From NCBI RefSeq assembly GCF_003634935.1, contig NZ_RBXO01000001.1, positions 6,039,501 through 6,103,500 on the forward strand: DNA of 64,000 nucleotides, written 5' to 3'. The stretch is from Saccharothrix australiensis. GTDB lineage: Bacteria > Actinomycetota > Actinomycetes > Mycobacteriales > Pseudonocardiaceae. Numbering within the stretch: the first letter of the stretch is position 1; every line of letters begins with the position of its first letter. A program made the translations under genes and the position numbers. The notes under the pieces were generated by a model. That model did not search any database, had not been told where the DNA came from, and saw nothing but the letters and a program-made list of their open reading frames with translations. Of this stretch, positions 1 through 13,703 are shown one piece after another.

Positions 1-733
1 GGTTGCGGGCGCGCAGGACGAACTGGCCCGCGCCGTTCCAGCCGGCGGCCCGGCCGGTGGTGTCGGTGAACAGCAGGTAGAACCAGCCGTCGACGAACAG
101 GACGGACGGCTGGCCGACGCCGTAGGTGTTGTCGCGGGTGGTGTCGTAGGAGGGGCTGACGATGGGCATGCCGCCCGCGTCCCTGGTCCAGTGGACGCCG
201 TCCGGGCTGGTGGCGACGCCGATGGCGTTGCCGTGGGCGTGCTCGCCCGCCGCGCCGGTGTAGTACAGGTAGTACGTGCCGCCGACCTTGAGCACCGACG
301 GGTCGCAGACGTGCTTGCCGTCGAACCCGGCCTCGCTGCCGGACAGGACGGACTGGCCGGGGCTGCCGTCGGGCGCGGTGAAGGGCCCGTCGGGGGTCGC
401 GCTCTCCGCGAACAGCAGGTCGTCGCCGGGCGGACCGGCATCCCGGAGCTGGCTGCACCACCACATGCGCAGCTTGCCGCCCTCGCTGACGACGGCCGGC
501 CCGTAGTTGTACGGGGCCTCCGCGCCGGCCGCGACAACGCCGGGACTCTGCCGCCCCCGCTCGGTCCCGACCGGAGGGGCAGGCGGCGGCTTCCTGCTCG
601 TGGTGGCAGCGGCCGAGGCGGACGAAAGGGTGGTGGACACTGGTACGGCGACCGGCGCGGCCGTGCTGGGCGCACACGCCGCCAGCACACCCAAGGCGGA
701 CAACGCTCCGAGGAGCCGCGACGGGCCGGCCAT
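1..733 (-). CDS. Beta-propeller lipoprotein, glycosidase-like (partial, 3' end outside window)
   Basis: Reading leftward from an ATG at 733 the frame stays open to the window edge, so only the N-terminal ~244 residues are visible. A short lipoprotein signal is plain: a hydrophobic stretch ending in the lipobox LAAC with Cys20 as the lipidation site, followed by a Pro/Ala/Ser/Thr-rich linker. After the linker come repeated propeller-like blades with motifs such as MWWCSQ, DPSVLKVGG, YYLYYTG, GVATSPDGVHW and FYLLFTD. These are typical of five-bladed glycoside hydrolase families (GH43/GH117-like) and related exported carbohydrate-binding proteins. I infer a surface-anchored polysaccharide-active or sugar-binding protein; substrate cannot be told. 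Catalytic acids could lie in the missing part. Confidence 0.7.
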   Translation of the reverse strand, partial: MAGPSRLLGALSALGVLAACAPSTAAPVAVPVSTTLSSASAAATTSRKPPPAPPVGTERGRQSPGVVAAGAEAPYNYGPAVVSEGGKLRMWWCSQLRDAGPPGDDLLFAESATPDGPFTAPDGSPGQSVLSGSEAGFDGKHVCDPSVLKVGGTYYLYYTGAAGEHAHGNAIGVATSPDGVHWTRDAGGMPIVSPSYDTTRDNTYGVGQPSVLFVDGWFYLLFTDTTGRAAGWNGAGQFVLRARN

Positions 734-921
734 GATCTCCACTTCCGACAGACGGACGACACCGCGGAAACCGCCACGGTCCGTTTCGCCCCAGTGTAGA
801 GATCAACTCACTCGATCGGGTGAGAGAGCCAGACCCAACCCACGCACTACCGCGCCCGCGAGGCCGCGTCGGGGTGTCGCGCCTCATTTCCCGCCGATCC
901 CGCTTTTGGATCGGCGGGAAA

Positions 922-2531
<1,610 letters not shown>

Positions 2532-2695
2532 TCACCCGCGGCGCGTCCGCCTCCCCGGCACCGCGCCCGGGGGTACCCCGGTCCGACCGCCGGACCGACC
2601 CGGCACGGCGCGGCCTGCCTCGGGCGCACGGGCAGGCAGCCACCGGTCCCGGCCGCGGGCGGACACCGCGGCTCGGCGGCGGTCGGCCCCACCGG

Positions 2696-3217
2696 TCACT
2701 CGGACGCCCGCGCCGGCTCCCACCGGTCGAGCACGGCGTCGACCACCTGTTCCGGCGCCAGGTCGTCGGTGACCACCTCGATGGTCGCCACCTCCCGGTA
2801 CAGCGGCAGGCGGGCGTCGAGCAGCGCCTTGAACGTCGAGCGCGGGTTCACCCCGGCCAGCAGCGGGCGCGCGGTGGACAGGCCGGTGCGCCGCACGCCC
2901 TCGGCCATGCCGACGTTGAGGAACACCACCGCGTGGCCGGCCAGGCGGGCCCGCGTCACGGCGGACAGCACCGCGCCGCCGCCCAGCGCCAGCACGCCGT
3001 CGTGCTCCGCGAGGCCGCGCTCGACCGCCGCCTCCTCCAGCGCCCGGAACGCCGGTTCGCCGTCGGTGGTGAAGATGTCCGCGATGGGCCTGCCCGCCGC
3101 GGCCACGACGTCCTCGTCGGTGTCCCGGAAGGACGCGCCCAGCCGCTCGGCGAGCAGTCGCCCGACGGTCGTCTTGCCCGCGCCGGGCGGGCCGAGGACG
3201 ACCAGCCGGGGGCTCAC
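2696..3217 (-). CDS. aroK: Shikimate kinase
   Basis: ATP-dependent phosphorylation of shikimate at the 3-hydroxyl. The 173-residue protein begins [16 protein letters not shown] with the P-loop at residues 9-17, followed by the shikimate-binding DTDE (about residue 32), the GGGA motif (about 80) and the lid segment STARPLL. Start GTG at 3217 overlaps the aroC stop as GTGA, which indicates coupling to aroC. A 200-bp spacer without a recognisable gene separates it from aroB. Confidence 0.95.
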   Translation of the reverse strand: MSPRLVVLGPPGAGKTTVGRLLAERLGASFRDTDEDVVAAAGRPIADIFTTDGEPAFRALEEAAVERGLAEHDGVLALGGGAVLSAVTRARLAGHAVVFLNVGMAEGVRRTGLSTARPLLAGVNPRSTFKALLDARLPLYREVATIEVVTDDLAPEQVVDAVLDRWEPARASE

Positions 3218-4413
3218 CGGCCCTCCCAGCGGGCTTCCAGCGCGGCGAGGTAGGCCGCGACGTTGCGCTTGGTCTCGGTGATCGAGTCGCCGCCGAACTT
3301 CTCCAGCGCCGCCTCCGCGAGCACCAGCGCCACGACGGACTCCAGCACGACGCCCGCCCGCGGCACCGCGCACACGTCCGACCGCTGGTGGATCGCCACC
3401 GCGGGCTCGCCGGTGCGGACATCCACCGTGGACAGTGCACGCGGGACGGTCGAGATCGGCTTCATCGCGACCCGCACCCGCAGCGGCTCGCCGTTGGTGA
3501 TGCCGCCCTCCAGCCCGCCCGCCCGGTTGGAGCGCCGCGTCACGCCCTTCGGCCCCGTGCCCCGGTCGATCTCGTCGTGCGCCTCGCTGCCCCACCGCTC
3601 GGCGGTGGTGAAGCCGTCGCCGACCTCCACGCCCTTCATCGCCTGCACGCCCATCAGCGCGCCCGCGAGCCGCGCGTCCAGCCGGCGGTCCCAGTGCACG
3701 TGCGACCCGAGGCCGGGCGGCAGCCCGTAGGCGATCACCTCGATGACGCCGCCGACCGTGTCGCCCGCCTCCTTCACCGCCTCCACCTCGGCCACCATCG
3801 CCTCGGTGCCGCGCGGGTCGAACGCCCGCACCGGGCTCGCGTCCACCGCCGCGAGGTCGCCCGGACCGGGCACCGGCGCGTCGGCGGGCGTCTTGGCCCG
3901 GCCGATGGACACGACGTGGCTGACCACGTCGACGTCGAAGACCTGCTTGAGGAAGTGCCTCGCCACCGTGCCCAGCGCGGTCCGGGCGGCGGTCTCGCGC
4001 GCGCTGGCCCGCTCCAGCACCGGCCGCGCCTCGTCGAACCCGAACTTCTGCATGCCGGGCAGGTCGGCGTGGCCGGGGCGGGGCCTGGTCAGCGCCTCGT
4101 TGCGCCCGGTCGGCTTCAGCTCCGACGGGTCGACGGGGTCGGCGGACATCACCTTCTGCCACTTGGGCCACTCGGTGTTGCCGATCCGCACGGCGATGGG
4201 GCCGCCCTGGGTCAGCCCGTGGCGCACACCGCCGAGGATCTCGACGTCGTCGGCCTCGAAGCCCATCCGGGGGCTCCGCCCGAACCCGAGCCGCCGCCGT
4301 TCCAAGTGGACGGTCAGGTCGGCAGTGGTGACCTCCACCCCGGCGACCATGCCTTCCAGCACGGCGACCAGGGCGGGTCCGTGGGACTCCCCAGCGGTGA
4401 TCCAGCGCAGCAC
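3214..4413 (-). CDS. aroC: Chorismate synthase
   Basis: Last step to chorismate: FMN-dependent anti-1,4-elimination of phosphate from EPSP. The N-terminal signature [10 protein letters not shown] lies at residues 8-17 and the other family segments ([39 protein letters not shown]) are all present; 399 residues is normal for the long actinobacterial form. GTG start at 4413, 21 bp downstream of the prepilin peptidase stop, and GTGA overlap with aroK on the other side. Confidence 0.96.
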   Translation of the reverse strand: MLRWITAGESHGPALVAVLEGMVAGVEVTTADLTVHLERRRLGFGRSPRMGFEADDVEILGGVRHGLTQGGPIAVRIGNTEWPKWQKVMSADPVDPSELKPTGRNEALTRPRPGHADLPGMQKFGFDEARPVLERASARETAARTALGTVARHFLKQVFDVDVVSHVVSIGRAKTPADAPVPGPGDLAAVDASPVRAFDPRGTEAMVAEVEAVKEAGDTVGGVIEVIAYGLPPGLGSHVHWDRRLDARLAGALMGVQAMKGVEVGDGFTTAERWGSEAHDEIDRGTGPKGVTRRSNRAGGLEGGITNGEPLRVRVAMKPISTVPRALSTVDVRTGEPAVAIHQRSDVCAVPRAGVVLESVVALVLAEAALEKFGGDSITETKRNVAAYLAALEARWEGR

Positions 4414-4434
4414 GCGCCGAATCCTTCCACAGCG

Positions 4435-5001
4435 TCACCACGGACCCCACACTGACGTCAGCCAGGTCGCACCCACCGCGCCGGGACCGTGCGGCAGCCC
4501 ACCCGGGGGCCGCCACAGCGCCACGACCAGCGTGATCGCGCTCGCCAGCGCCGCGCCCACCGGGAGCGCGAGCCACGACACCGACCCGAGCACCGCCCCC
4601 AGCGCGCCGGACAGCTTGACGTCGCCGCCGCCGAGGGCCGCCGGCGCCAACAGGTGCACGGCCGCGTGGAGACCGGAGAAGACCAGACATCCGATCACCG
4701 CCCGCTCGAGGTCGGCGCCGGCGAGCCACAGCGCCACCCCGAGCACCGGGTGCGCGGAGAGGGTCAACGCGTCGGGCAGGCGGCGACATCGGAGGTCCGC
4801 AGCCACCAGGAGCACGCCCAACCACGCCAGCGCGAGCGGCACCGGCAGCCACCGCGGCGGACTCGCCGCCGAGGCGACCGACCACAGGACGGCCGTGGGC
4901 AGCGCGCACCACAGCCATCGGACGTCAACGCCGCGCGGCAGGACGCGCAGCACCCTCGAACCCAGGACTCCGGCGCTGAAGCCGGACAGCGGAATGACCA
5001 T
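4435..5001 (-). CDS. Prepilin peptidase, A24 family
   Basis: Membrane aspartyl protease of the type IV prepilin peptidase family, here without the N-terminal methylase domain. About six hydrophobic segments are visible. The two catalytic Asp motifs are present: DLRCRRLPD after the third segment and GGGDVKL before the fifth. The start is uncertain: ATG 5001 gives 188 residues beginning MVIPLSGFSAGV; an in-frame GTG at 5037 would add 12 polar residues. The gene commonly stands between aroE and aroC in actinomycetes and probably processes pilin-like proteins encoded elsewhere, as none is visible in this window. Confidence 0.85.
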   Translation of the reverse strand: MVIPLSGFSAGVLGSRVLRVLPRGVDVRWLWCALPTAVLWSVASAASPPRWLPVPLALAWLGVLLVAADLRCRRLPDALTLSAHPVLGVALWLAGADLERAVIGCLVFSGLHAAVHLLAPAALGGGDVKLSGALGAVLGSVSWLALPVGAALASAITLVVALWRPPGGLPHGPGAVGATWLTSVWGPW

Positions 5002-5091
5002 GGGCCCACCGTGGCGGCTGGGCCGTTCGGAGCACAAGGGCGGGCGCGGCCGAATGGTCCATTCGCCCGAACCCGCCCTCGGCGACCGTCC

Positions 5092-5547
5092 TCAGCGCTG
5101 CCAGGAGAACAACGCGCCACCGGCCGCGACCGGGCCCGCGGGGGCCTGGTCGAGCAGCGCGTCGGGGGCCGCGTCCAGCGCGATGACGGGGCAGATCGGG
5201 GCGAACCCGGCCGCCTCGACCTCGGCGGGGTCCCACGTGACGACCGGCTGGCCGGCCCGCACCGCCTCGCCCTTGACCACGTGCAGCGTGAAGCCCTCGC
5301 CCTTGCGCTTCACCGTGTCGATGCCCAGGTGCACGAGCACCGCCTGCCCCTCCGCCGTCGCCACCACGAACGCGTGCGGGTGCAGCGTCACGACGGTGCC
5401 GTCGACGGGGGACACGACCTCGCCGGCCACCCGGTCCGGCTCCACGGCGACGCCGGGGCCCACCATCGCCTGCGAGAACACCGGGTCCGGCACCTCGCCC
5501 AGCGGGACGACCCGACCCGCGACCGGGCTCGCCACGCGCAACGTCAC
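5092..5547 (-). CDS. crr: PTS glucose-type IIA component
   Basis: Accepts phosphate from HPr and passes it to IIB of a glucose/N-acetylglucosamine-family permease. The 151-residue protein has the IIA-Glc pattern SPVAGRVVPL at the start, GEVVSPVDGTV, and both active-site histidines: His58 in LHPHAFV and the phosphoacceptor His73 in VLVHLGIDTVKRKGEGF. GTG start at 5547 overlaps the IIB stop as GTGA, so IIB and IIA are one coupled operon reading away from the dre operator. It stands alone as a soluble protein rather than being fused to IIBC. Confidence 0.92.
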   Translation of the reverse strand: MTLRVASPVAGRVVPLGEVPDPVFSQAMVGPGVAVEPDRVAGEVVSPVDGTVVTLHPHAFVVATAEGQAVLVHLGIDTVKRKGEGFTLHVVKGEAVRAGQPVVTWDPAEVEAAGFAPICPVIALDAAPDALLDQAPAGPVAAGGALFSWQR

Positions 5548-5777
5548 AGCAGGTCCTCGATGTCGCTCGCGATGGTGTCGGCCTCGGGGCCCACGACGAC
5601 CTGGACGATGTTGCCCGACCGCATCACGCCGTGCGCGCCGAGGCCCTTGAGCGCCTTCTCGTCCACGAGGTCGCCGTCCTCCAGCTCGCAGCGCAGGCGC
5701 GTGATGCAGGGTTCGATCTCGACGATGTTGTCCGCGCCGCCCAGCGCGGCAACGATCTTCTCGGCCTTGTCCGCCAC
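5544..5777 (-). CDS. nagF: PTS IIB component, glucose/N-acetylglucosamine family
   Basis: Small soluble phosphocarrier (77 residues) that phosphorylates the sugar carried by IIC. The core AEKIVAALGGADNI and EPCITRLRCEL carry the phosphocysteine Cys24. The start is GTG 5777, preceded by AGAGAGGA at 5783-5790; longer upstream frames add only low-complexity residues. It is the first gene leftward from the divergent promoter region that contains the DasR box. In Streptomyces this split IIB (NagF) works with NagE-type IIC. Confidence 0.88.
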   Translation of the reverse strand: MADKAEKIVAALGGADNIVEIEPCITRLRCELEDGDLVDEKALKGLGAHGVMRSGNIVQVVVGPEADTIASDIEDLL

Positions 5778-5882
5778 TTCAAGTCCTCTCTCGACACCCG
5801 GAGCGCGGGCGCCGCCGCTCGGCCACGGTCGCGTAACGGCGGTTGACACCCGCTTGGAGCGCGGAGCATCCTCCCCGCACCA

Positions 5883-5898
5883 ACTGGTCTAGACCGGA
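5883..5898. promoter_or_regulatory. dre site: DasR operator in the PTS divergent promoter
   Basis: ACTGGTCTAGACCGGA matches the Streptomyces DasR responsive element ACTGGTCTAGACCACT at 13 of 16 positions, including the perfect GGTCTAGACC core. It lies between IIB (starts 5777, leftward) and dasR (starts 5942, rightward), so one bound DasR dimer could repress both arms. A TTGACA at 5843-5848 is a possible -35 for the rightward unit. Confidence 0.85.
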
Positions 5899-5941
5899 AA
5901 GTACCAATCGCGGTCTGAGTGCGCGAGCACGGGGAGGTGTC

Positions 5942-6712
5942 ATGAACCGCAACGATGTGATCGTCGACGGGCCCAAGCCCAAGCACGCCCAGCTCAGGGA
6001 CATCCTGCGGCGCATGGCCGAGCAGGAGCTGCCGCCCGGCGCGCCCATCCCCTCCGAGCGCGACCTCGCGCGGCAGTACCGGGTCTCCCGGATCACGGTG
6101 CGCGCCGCGGTCGGCCAGCTGGTCGCCGAAGGTCTCCTGACCAGGGCGAAGGGCCGGGGCACCTTCACCGCCCGCCGCCGGATGGACGTCCAGCTCTACC
6201 TGGAGTCCTTCACCGACGACATGCGCAGGCGCGGGCTCGTGCCCGCGACCGAGGTGCACCGGTGCGCCGACGAGGTGCCGCCGCCCGCCGCGGCGACCGC
6301 GCTCGGCCTGCCACCCCACGAACCCGCGTGCCGGCTCGTCCGGCTCCGCCGGGCCGACGGGGTGCCGCTGGCCGTCGAACGGGGCTGGTACCACCCGCGC
6401 ATCCTGCCCGACCTGCACCGGCACGACCTGACCGGCTCGCTCTACACCCTGCTGGCCGACACCTACGGCGTGCAGCTCGACCACGCCAAGCAGACGGTCT
6501 GGGCCGAGGGCGCGGACCCGGAGACCGCGAGGTTGCTGGGCATCCGGACGGGCAGCCCCCTCCTCGTCTTCCGCCGGGTGGCCAGCTCGGCCGGGCGGCC
6601 CGTCGAGGACGCGACGTCCTGGTACCGGGGCGATCTCTACCAGGTGACCATGCAATTGGACCGGACCGACCCGGAATCCGGCCCGTTCTCCGCCAAGGGA
6701 GGTAACCCATGA
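5942..6712 (+). CDS. dasR: GntR/HutC-family regulator, DasR orthologue
   Basis: Transcriptional regulator (256 residues) with a winged-helix GntR domain at about 17-76 (SERDLARQYRVSRITVRAA, GRGTF wing) and a UTRA effector domain from about 88 to 245 (VERGWYHPRILPDL, YGVQLDHAKQTVWAEGAD, ASSWYRGDLYQVTM-like end). In Streptomyces, DasR senses glucosamine-6-phosphate and controls N-acetylglucosamine uptake, chitinases and antibiotics. ATG 5942 follows GGGGAGG at 5931-5937. It overlaps the IIC start as ATGA, and a perfect-core dre box lies 44 bp upstream, which together make the DasR assignment strong and imply autoregulation. Confidence 0.9.
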   Translation: MNRNDVIVDGPKPKHAQLRDILRRMAEQELPPGAPIPSERDLARQYRVSRITVRAAVGQLVAEGLLTRAKGRGTFTARRRMDVQLYLESFTDDMRRRGLVPATEVHRCADEVPPPAAATALGLPPHEPACRLVRLRRADGVPLAVERGWYHPRILPDLHRHDLTGSLYTLLADTYGVQLDHAKQTVWAEGADPETARLLGIRTGSPLLVFRRVASSAGRPVEDATSWYRGDLYQVTMQLDRTDPESGPFSAKGGNP

Positions 6713-8025
6713 GCGCCAGCGCCCCACAGGCGGTCGGCGGTCGTGACATCAAGGGGCTTGCCACGCTCCAGCGCTTCGGCCGCAGCCTCATGCTGCCGAT
6801 CGCCGCGCTGCCGGTGGCAGGTCTGCTCGTCCGGCTGGGCCAAGCGGACCTGCTCGGCAAAGACGGGCTGGGCCTGGACAAGGTGTCGGCCGTCGTCGGC
6901 GCCGCCGGCGGTGCCATCACCGACAACCTGCCGATCCTGTTCGCGGTCGGCATCGCGATCGGCTTCGCCCGCCGGGGTGACGGCTCCACCGCCCTCGCGG
7001 CCGTGGTCGGCCACCTGGTGCTGAACGGCGTCTTCAAGGCGCTGTCGCCGTTCGTGCTCGACCAGCCGACCGACCCCACCGCCAAACCGGTGCTGATCAA
7101 CTACGGGGTGCTCGGCGGCATCGTCGTCGGCCTCATCAGCGCCCTGCTGTGGCAGCGGTTCCACAAGATCAAGCTCCCGCCGTACCTGGCGTTCTTCGGC
7201 GGACGGCGGTTCGTGCCGATCCTGGTCGCCGCCACCATGATCGTGGTCGGCGTGCTCCTCGGCCTGATCTACCCGATCTTCAACGCGGGCATCACCTCCA
7301 TCGGCAACGCGGTCACCGGCAGCACCATCGTCGGCGCCGGCATCTTCGGCTTCGTCAACCGGCTGCTGATCCCGCTCGGCCTGCACCACATCATCAACAA
7401 CGTCGTGTGGTTCCAGTTCGGCACGTTCACCGACGCGACCGGCAAGGAAGTCCACGGCGACATCACCCGCTTCCTGGCCCAGGACCCGACCGCGGGCACC
7501 TTCCAGACCGGCTTCTTCCCCATCATGATGTTCGCGCTGCCCGCCGCCGCGCTGGCGATCGTGCACACCGCGCGCCCGGCGCAGCGCAAGCTGATCGCCG
7601 GCATCATGGGTTCGGCCGCGCTGACCGCGTTCCTCACCGGCGTCACCGAGCCGCTGGAGTTCGCGTTCATGTTCGTGGCGTGGCCGCTGTACGTGGTCCA
7701 CGCGTTCCTCACCGCCACCTCGCTGATGATCACCAACGCGCTGGGCATCCACGACGGCTTCAACTTCTCGGCCGGCCTGTTCGACATGGTGCTCAACTGG
7801 GGCATCGCGACCAAGCCGCTCCTGCTCGTCGGCATCGGGCTGGTCTACGCGGTGGTGTACTACTTCCTGTTCCGCTTCATCATCACCAAGTGGAACCTGA
7901 AGACGCCGGGCCGCGACGAGAGCGAGGACCCGGAGGACGACCCGAGCGTCGTCGAGGGCGCCGGTGACCCCGACCGGAAGAACAAGCGCAGGAACGCCAA
8001 GGACGAGGGCGCTACCGCGTCCTGA
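6709..8025 (+). CDS. nagE: PTS IIC permease, N-acetylglucosamine type
   Basis: Integral membrane translocator of 438 residues with roughly ten hydrophobic segments. The opening LQRFGRSLMLPIAALPVAGLL is characteristic of glucose/GlcNAc IIC proteins, as are GFVNRLLIPLGLHHIINN, GFFPIMMFALPAAALA and TEPLEFAFMF, which forms part of the sugar site. A charged cytoplasmic tail (about residues 396-438, rich in Glu/Asp then Lys/Arg) replaces the fused IIB found in other bacteria. ATG overlaps the dasR stop. Sugar specificity for GlcNAc is inferred from DasR linkage. Confidence 0.9.
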   Translation: MSASAPQAVGGRDIKGLATLQRFGRSLMLPIAALPVAGLLVRLGQADLLGKDGLGLDKVSAVVGAAGGAITDNLPILFAVGIAIGFARRGDGSTALAAVVGHLVLNGVFKALSPFVLDQPTDPTAKPVLINYGVLGGIVVGLISALLWQRFHKIKLPPYLAFFGGRRFVPILVAATMIVVGVLLGLIYPIFNAGITSIGNAVTGSTIVGAGIFGFVNRLLIPLGLHHIINNVVWFQFGTFTDATGKEVHGDITRFLAQDPTAGTFQTGFFPIMMFALPAAALAIVHTARPAQRKLIAGIMGSAALTAFLTGVTEPLEFAFMFVAWPLYVVHAFLTATSLMITNALGIHDGFNFSAGLFDMVLNWGIATKPLLLVGIGLVYAVVYYFLFRFIITKWNLKTPGRDESEDPEDDPSVVEGAGDPDRKNKRRNAKDEGATAS

Positions 8026-8055
8026 GCACGGTGCACCACAACGAAAGGACGGATC

Positions 8056-8325
8056 ATGCCTGAGCGACGGGTCACCGTGGCGAGCAAGGTGGGACTGCAC
8101 GCCCGCCCTGCCGCGCTGCTGGCGAAGGCCGCGGCCGGCCAGCCGGTGAAGGTCACCATCCACAAGGACGGCGGCGAACCGGTCGAGGCGGCCAGCGTGC
8201 TCGGCCTGATGACACTGGGCGCGATGCACGGCGACGAGGTCGTGCTGACCGCGGACGGCGAAGGCGCGGACGCCGCGCTGGAGGCCATCGCGGAACTCAT
8301 CGCCTCCGACCTGGACGAGGGCTGA
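8056..8325 (+). CDS. ptsH: Phosphocarrier protein HPr
   Basis: Small PTS phosphocarrier (89 residues) that moves phosphate from enzyme I to IIA. The active-site His15 is in KVGLHARPAALLAK, and the regulatory-serine region is AASVLGLMTLGA (Ser47). AAGGA precedes the ATG and a strong terminator follows at 8341-8380, so it closes the dasR-nagE-ptsH transcript. Enzyme I (ptsI) is not in the window. Confidence 0.94.
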   Translation: MPERRVTVASKVGLHARPAALLAKAAAGQPVKVTIHKDGGEPVEAASVLGLMTLGAMHGDEVVLTADGEGADAALEAIAELIASDLDEG

Positions 8326-8340
8326 TCCCTCCCCACCGGC

Positions 8341-8380
8341 CCGCGGCCCTGCTCGCACCCTCGCGCGAGCAGGGCCGCGG
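8341..8380. terminator. Bidirectional hairpin terminator between ptsH and aroE
   Basis: Perfect 16-bp inverted repeat (arms 8341-8356 and 8365-8380, beginning CCGCGGCCCTGCTCGC, 8-nt loop) placed between two convergent genes. No U-run follows, as is usual for actinomycete hairpin terminators. Confidence 0.8.
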
Positions 8381-8430
8381 TCGTGTCGTGCCGGGGCAGC
8401 GGTCCGCGGGAGCACCGCGCCCGCGGACGC

Positions 8431-9267
8431 TCACAGCGGCAGCGGGAGCACCCCGTCGGTCGCCGCCCGCAACGCGTCGCGCATCGCCGCGCGGGGCGCG
8501 GGGCGGCCCGTGAACTGCTCGCACTGGCCGAAAGCCTGGTGCAGCAACATGTCCAGCCCGGTCGCCGACGTGCGACCGCGCCGCTCCACCGCCTGCGCCA
8601 GCGGCGTGGGCCACGGGTGGTACACGACGTCGAGCACGCAGGGCGCTTCCGCCAACGCGTCGGCCACCGGCTCGGTCGCCGCCGTCGGCACGGTGCTCAC
8701 CAGCACGTCCGAGGACGCCGCCAGCGCCGCGAAGTCCGCGCCGTCCCACGGGACCACGTCGAGCCGCACGCCCGCCCGCTCCGCGCACGCCACCGACTCC
8801 GCGGCGCGCTCGGGCGACCGGACCACCAGCGAGAACGACGGCACGCCGAGCGAGGCCAAGCCCACCAGCGCGGCCGTCGCGGTGCCGCCCGCGCCCAGCA
8901 GCACGGCGCGGGACCCGCCGGTGAACCCGCACGCGGCGCGCAGCGCGCCCACCACCCCGTCCACGTCCGTGCAGTCGGCGCGCCAGCCGTCGGCCACCGG
9001 CACCAGCGTGTTCGCCGCGCCCACCAGCGCCGCGCGGGGCGTCACCGAGGAGGCGACCGCCAGCGCGGCCCGCTTGCCCGGCATGGTCACGGACAGACCG
9101 GCCCACGACGGGTCCAGGCCGCGCACCAGCGGTTCGACGCCCTCGGCGTCGCACTCCACGCGCGTGTAGGTCCACGGCAGGCCCAGGGCCGCGAAAGCGG
9201 CGTTGTGCAGCACGGGCGACAACGAGTGGGCCACCGGGGAGCCGATGACCGCGGCTTGGCGGACCAC
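8431..9267 (-). CDS. aroE: Shikimate dehydrogenase
   Basis: NADP-dependent reduction of 3-dehydroshikimate to shikimate. The substrate site GSPVAHSLSPVLHN is at residues 9-22, the catalytic Lys in VTMPGKRAAL, the Asp in ADCTDVDG, and the nucleotide-binding GAGGTATAAL follows. 278 residues from GTG 9267, which begins two bases inside reach of the mltG stop (9270-9272), so the two are effectively continuous in the alaS-ruvX-mltG-aroE operon. The convergent PTS unit ends just beyond its stop codon. Confidence 0.93.
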   Translation of the reverse strand: MVRQAAVIGSPVAHSLSPVLHNAAFAALGLPWTYTRVECDAEGVEPLVRGLDPSWAGLSVTMPGKRAALAVASSVTPRAALVGAANTLVPVADGWRADCTDVDGVVGALRAACGFTGGSRAVLLGAGGTATAALVGLASLGVPSFSLVVRSPERAAESVACAERAGVRLDVVPWDGADFAALAASSDVLVSTVPTAATEPVADALAEAPCVLDVVYHPWPTPLAQAVERRGRTSATGLDMLLHQAFGQCEQFTGRPAPRAAMRDALRAATDGVLPLPL

Positions 9268-9269
9268 CG

Positions 9270-10481
9270 TCAGAAGACACCTTCCGCACGGGCCTTGTCC
9301 GACAGCCGCCGGTGCTCGTCGTAGTTCTCCGAGAAGCACGTCGTGCCGTCCTTCTGGCACTTCACGAAGTACAGCCACGGACCGGGCTCGGGGCTGATCG
9401 CCGCCCTGATCGCCTCGCGGCTCGGCGAGCCGATCGGGGTCGGCGGCAAACCCTTGACCTTGTAGGTGTTGTACGGGCCGGAGCGGTCGCGGTCCTCGTC
9501 GCTCGTGGTGACGATCGGGCGGTCCAGCTTGTAGTTCACCGTCGAGTCGAACTGGAGGATCTGCTCGATGGACAGGCGCTTGTAGATCACCTGCGAGATC
9601 TTGGCGAAGTCCTTCTCCAGCCCTTCCTTCTCGATCAGCGAGGCGATCACCAGCACCTCGTACGGCCGGAAGCCCGTGCCGCTGGTGCCCGCCGGGATGC
9701 CGTAGCCCTGGAGGCGCGTGTTCGACGTCTCGATGACGCTCTTGAGCAGCTCCGGTGCCGACGCGCCCGGCTTGAGGTGGTAGAGCCCGCGCGTGATGAG
9801 ACCTTCCAGGCGGTGCTCGCGCGGCGCGCGGTTGAAGTCGGCCAGCGCCCAGTCCGGCACGCCCAGGGCCGCCGCGTCGGCGTTCTCCGCCGCGTCGCGC
9901 AGCTCCTGCGGGCTGACGCACTTCCGCACGCCGTCCAGCTCCGCGCACGAGGCGTCGGACAGCATCGACAGGATGCCCTTGGTGACCTTGCCGTCCACGC
10001 CGGTGATGTCGTGCAGGACGTTCCCGCCCCGGACCTCCAGCGGCACGACCTTGGCCTTCGGGTCGGTCATCCGGTCGACCGCAGCCTGTCCGGACATCTT
10101 CGTCTTCATCAGGTAGAAACCGGGCTGGATGGCGGTGACCCGCGAGTCGCCCTTGCCCGCCTCGGTGAACGCCCGCGTGCTGGCCACGACCTCCTGGTCG
10201 CGCAGCGTGGTGGCGATGGTGGTGACCAGGTCGCCGTCCTTGACCTCGACCACCACGTCGGCCTCGCCCGTGCCGGGGTAGTCGTCGTACGACCCGATGC
10301 CGCTGAGCGTCCGGTAGCCGTAGTACGCGCCGACGCCACCGCCCGCGAGGACCAGCGCGACCACGACCCACAGGATCGTCCGCTTGCGCCGGACCTCGGC
10401 GCGGCGGGCGGCCTTGGCGCCGCGCGGTCGTTCGTCTTGGTGCACGTCAGGTTCGCTGAACAACCCGAGGTCGTCGCTCAC
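9270..10481 (-). CDS. mltG: Endolytic murein transglycosylase MltG (YceG-like)
   Basis: Cleaves nascent glycan strands and is thought to set their length. The 403-residue protein has a charged cytoplasmic N-terminus, one transmembrane helix at about residues 35-57 ([19 protein letters not shown]) and an extracytoplasmic YceG domain. The catalytic Glu segment is [16 protein letters not shown], followed by QFDSTVNY and the C-terminal [16 protein letters not shown] 10481 overlaps the ruvX stop (GTGA). The order alaS-ruvX-mltG-aroE is the usual actinobacterial one. Confidence 0.92.
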   Translation of the reverse strand: MSDDLGLFSEPDVHQDERPRGAKAARRAEVRRKRTILWVVVALVLAGGGVGAYYGYRTLSGIGSYDDYPGTGEADVVVEVKDGDLVTTIATTLRDQEVVASTRAFTEAGKGDSRVTAIQPGFYLMKTKMSGQAAVDRMTDPKAKVVPLEVRGGNVLHDITGVDGKVTKGILSMLSDASCAELDGVRKCVSPQELRDAAENADAAALGVPDWALADFNRAPREHRLEGLITRGLYHLKPGASAPELLKSVIETSNTRLQGYGIPAGTSGTGFRPYEVLVIASLIEKEGLEKDFAKISQVIYKRLSIEQILQFDSTVNYKLDRPIVTTSDEDRDRSGPYNTYKVKGLPPTPIGSPSREAIRAAISPEPGPWLYFVKCQKDGTTCFSENYDEHRRLSDKARAEGVF

Positions 10482-10979
10482 GTGCGGTCCTTCGCTCCGG
10501 GGGCCTGCTCCTCATCGGCGGAGCGGGCCACGTGTCGTGCCCGTGCGTCCAACCAGGACTGGAGGATCTCGACCGCGGCAGCCTGGTCCACGACGGCACG
10601 TTGCCTCTTGCCGCGCACACCGCGCTCGGCGAGCACCCGGCTCGCCGTGACCGTGGTCAGCCGCTCGTCGTGCAGCCGCACCGGGACCGGGGCGACCCGC
10701 TCGGCCAACGCCGCAGCGTACGCCGACGCCGCCTCCGCCGCCGGCCCGTGTCGCCCGGCCAGCGTACGGGGCAGGCCGACCACGACCTCGACCACGTCGT
10801 GCTCGGCGACGAGCCCGACCAGGTCCGCGAGGTCCCGACCGGACTTCTCGTCCCTGGCCAGGGTAACCAGCGGGGTCGCCAGGAACGCGCCGGGGTCGCT
10901 GACCGCGACGCCGACCCGCACCGCCCCGACGTCGACGCCCAGCCTCCTGCCGAGGCCGGGATCGTCGACGCCGGGCCGG

Positions 10980-10993
<14 letters not shown>
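10478..10993 (-). CDS. ruvX: RuvX/YqgF, putative Holliday junction resolvase or 16S pre-rRNA nuclease
   Basis: RNase H-fold protein of 171 residues with the first catalytic Asp at about residue 21 ([16 protein letters not shown]), the Glu-strand [10 protein letters not shown], and the terminal Asp in [12 protein letters not shown]. The family is assigned to pre-16S rRNA processing as well as recombination. The likely start is TTG at 10993, overlapping the end of alaS by 14 bases; no better ATG or GTG precedes the conserved RRLGVDVG. C-terminal Glu/Lys-rich tail is poorly conserved. Confidence 0.88.
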
Positions 10994-13652
<2,659 letters not shown>

Positions 13653-13703
13653 GGGTCTGTCCTCAATCACGGAGTGGGTTCGGGCGCGGATCGGGCACGG
13701 CGA

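Noticed and set aside
8341-8380. Possible attachment site for integration of the PTS cassette
   Set aside because: The inverted repeat is a simple terminator; no matching direct repeat was found near the other edge of the cassette.
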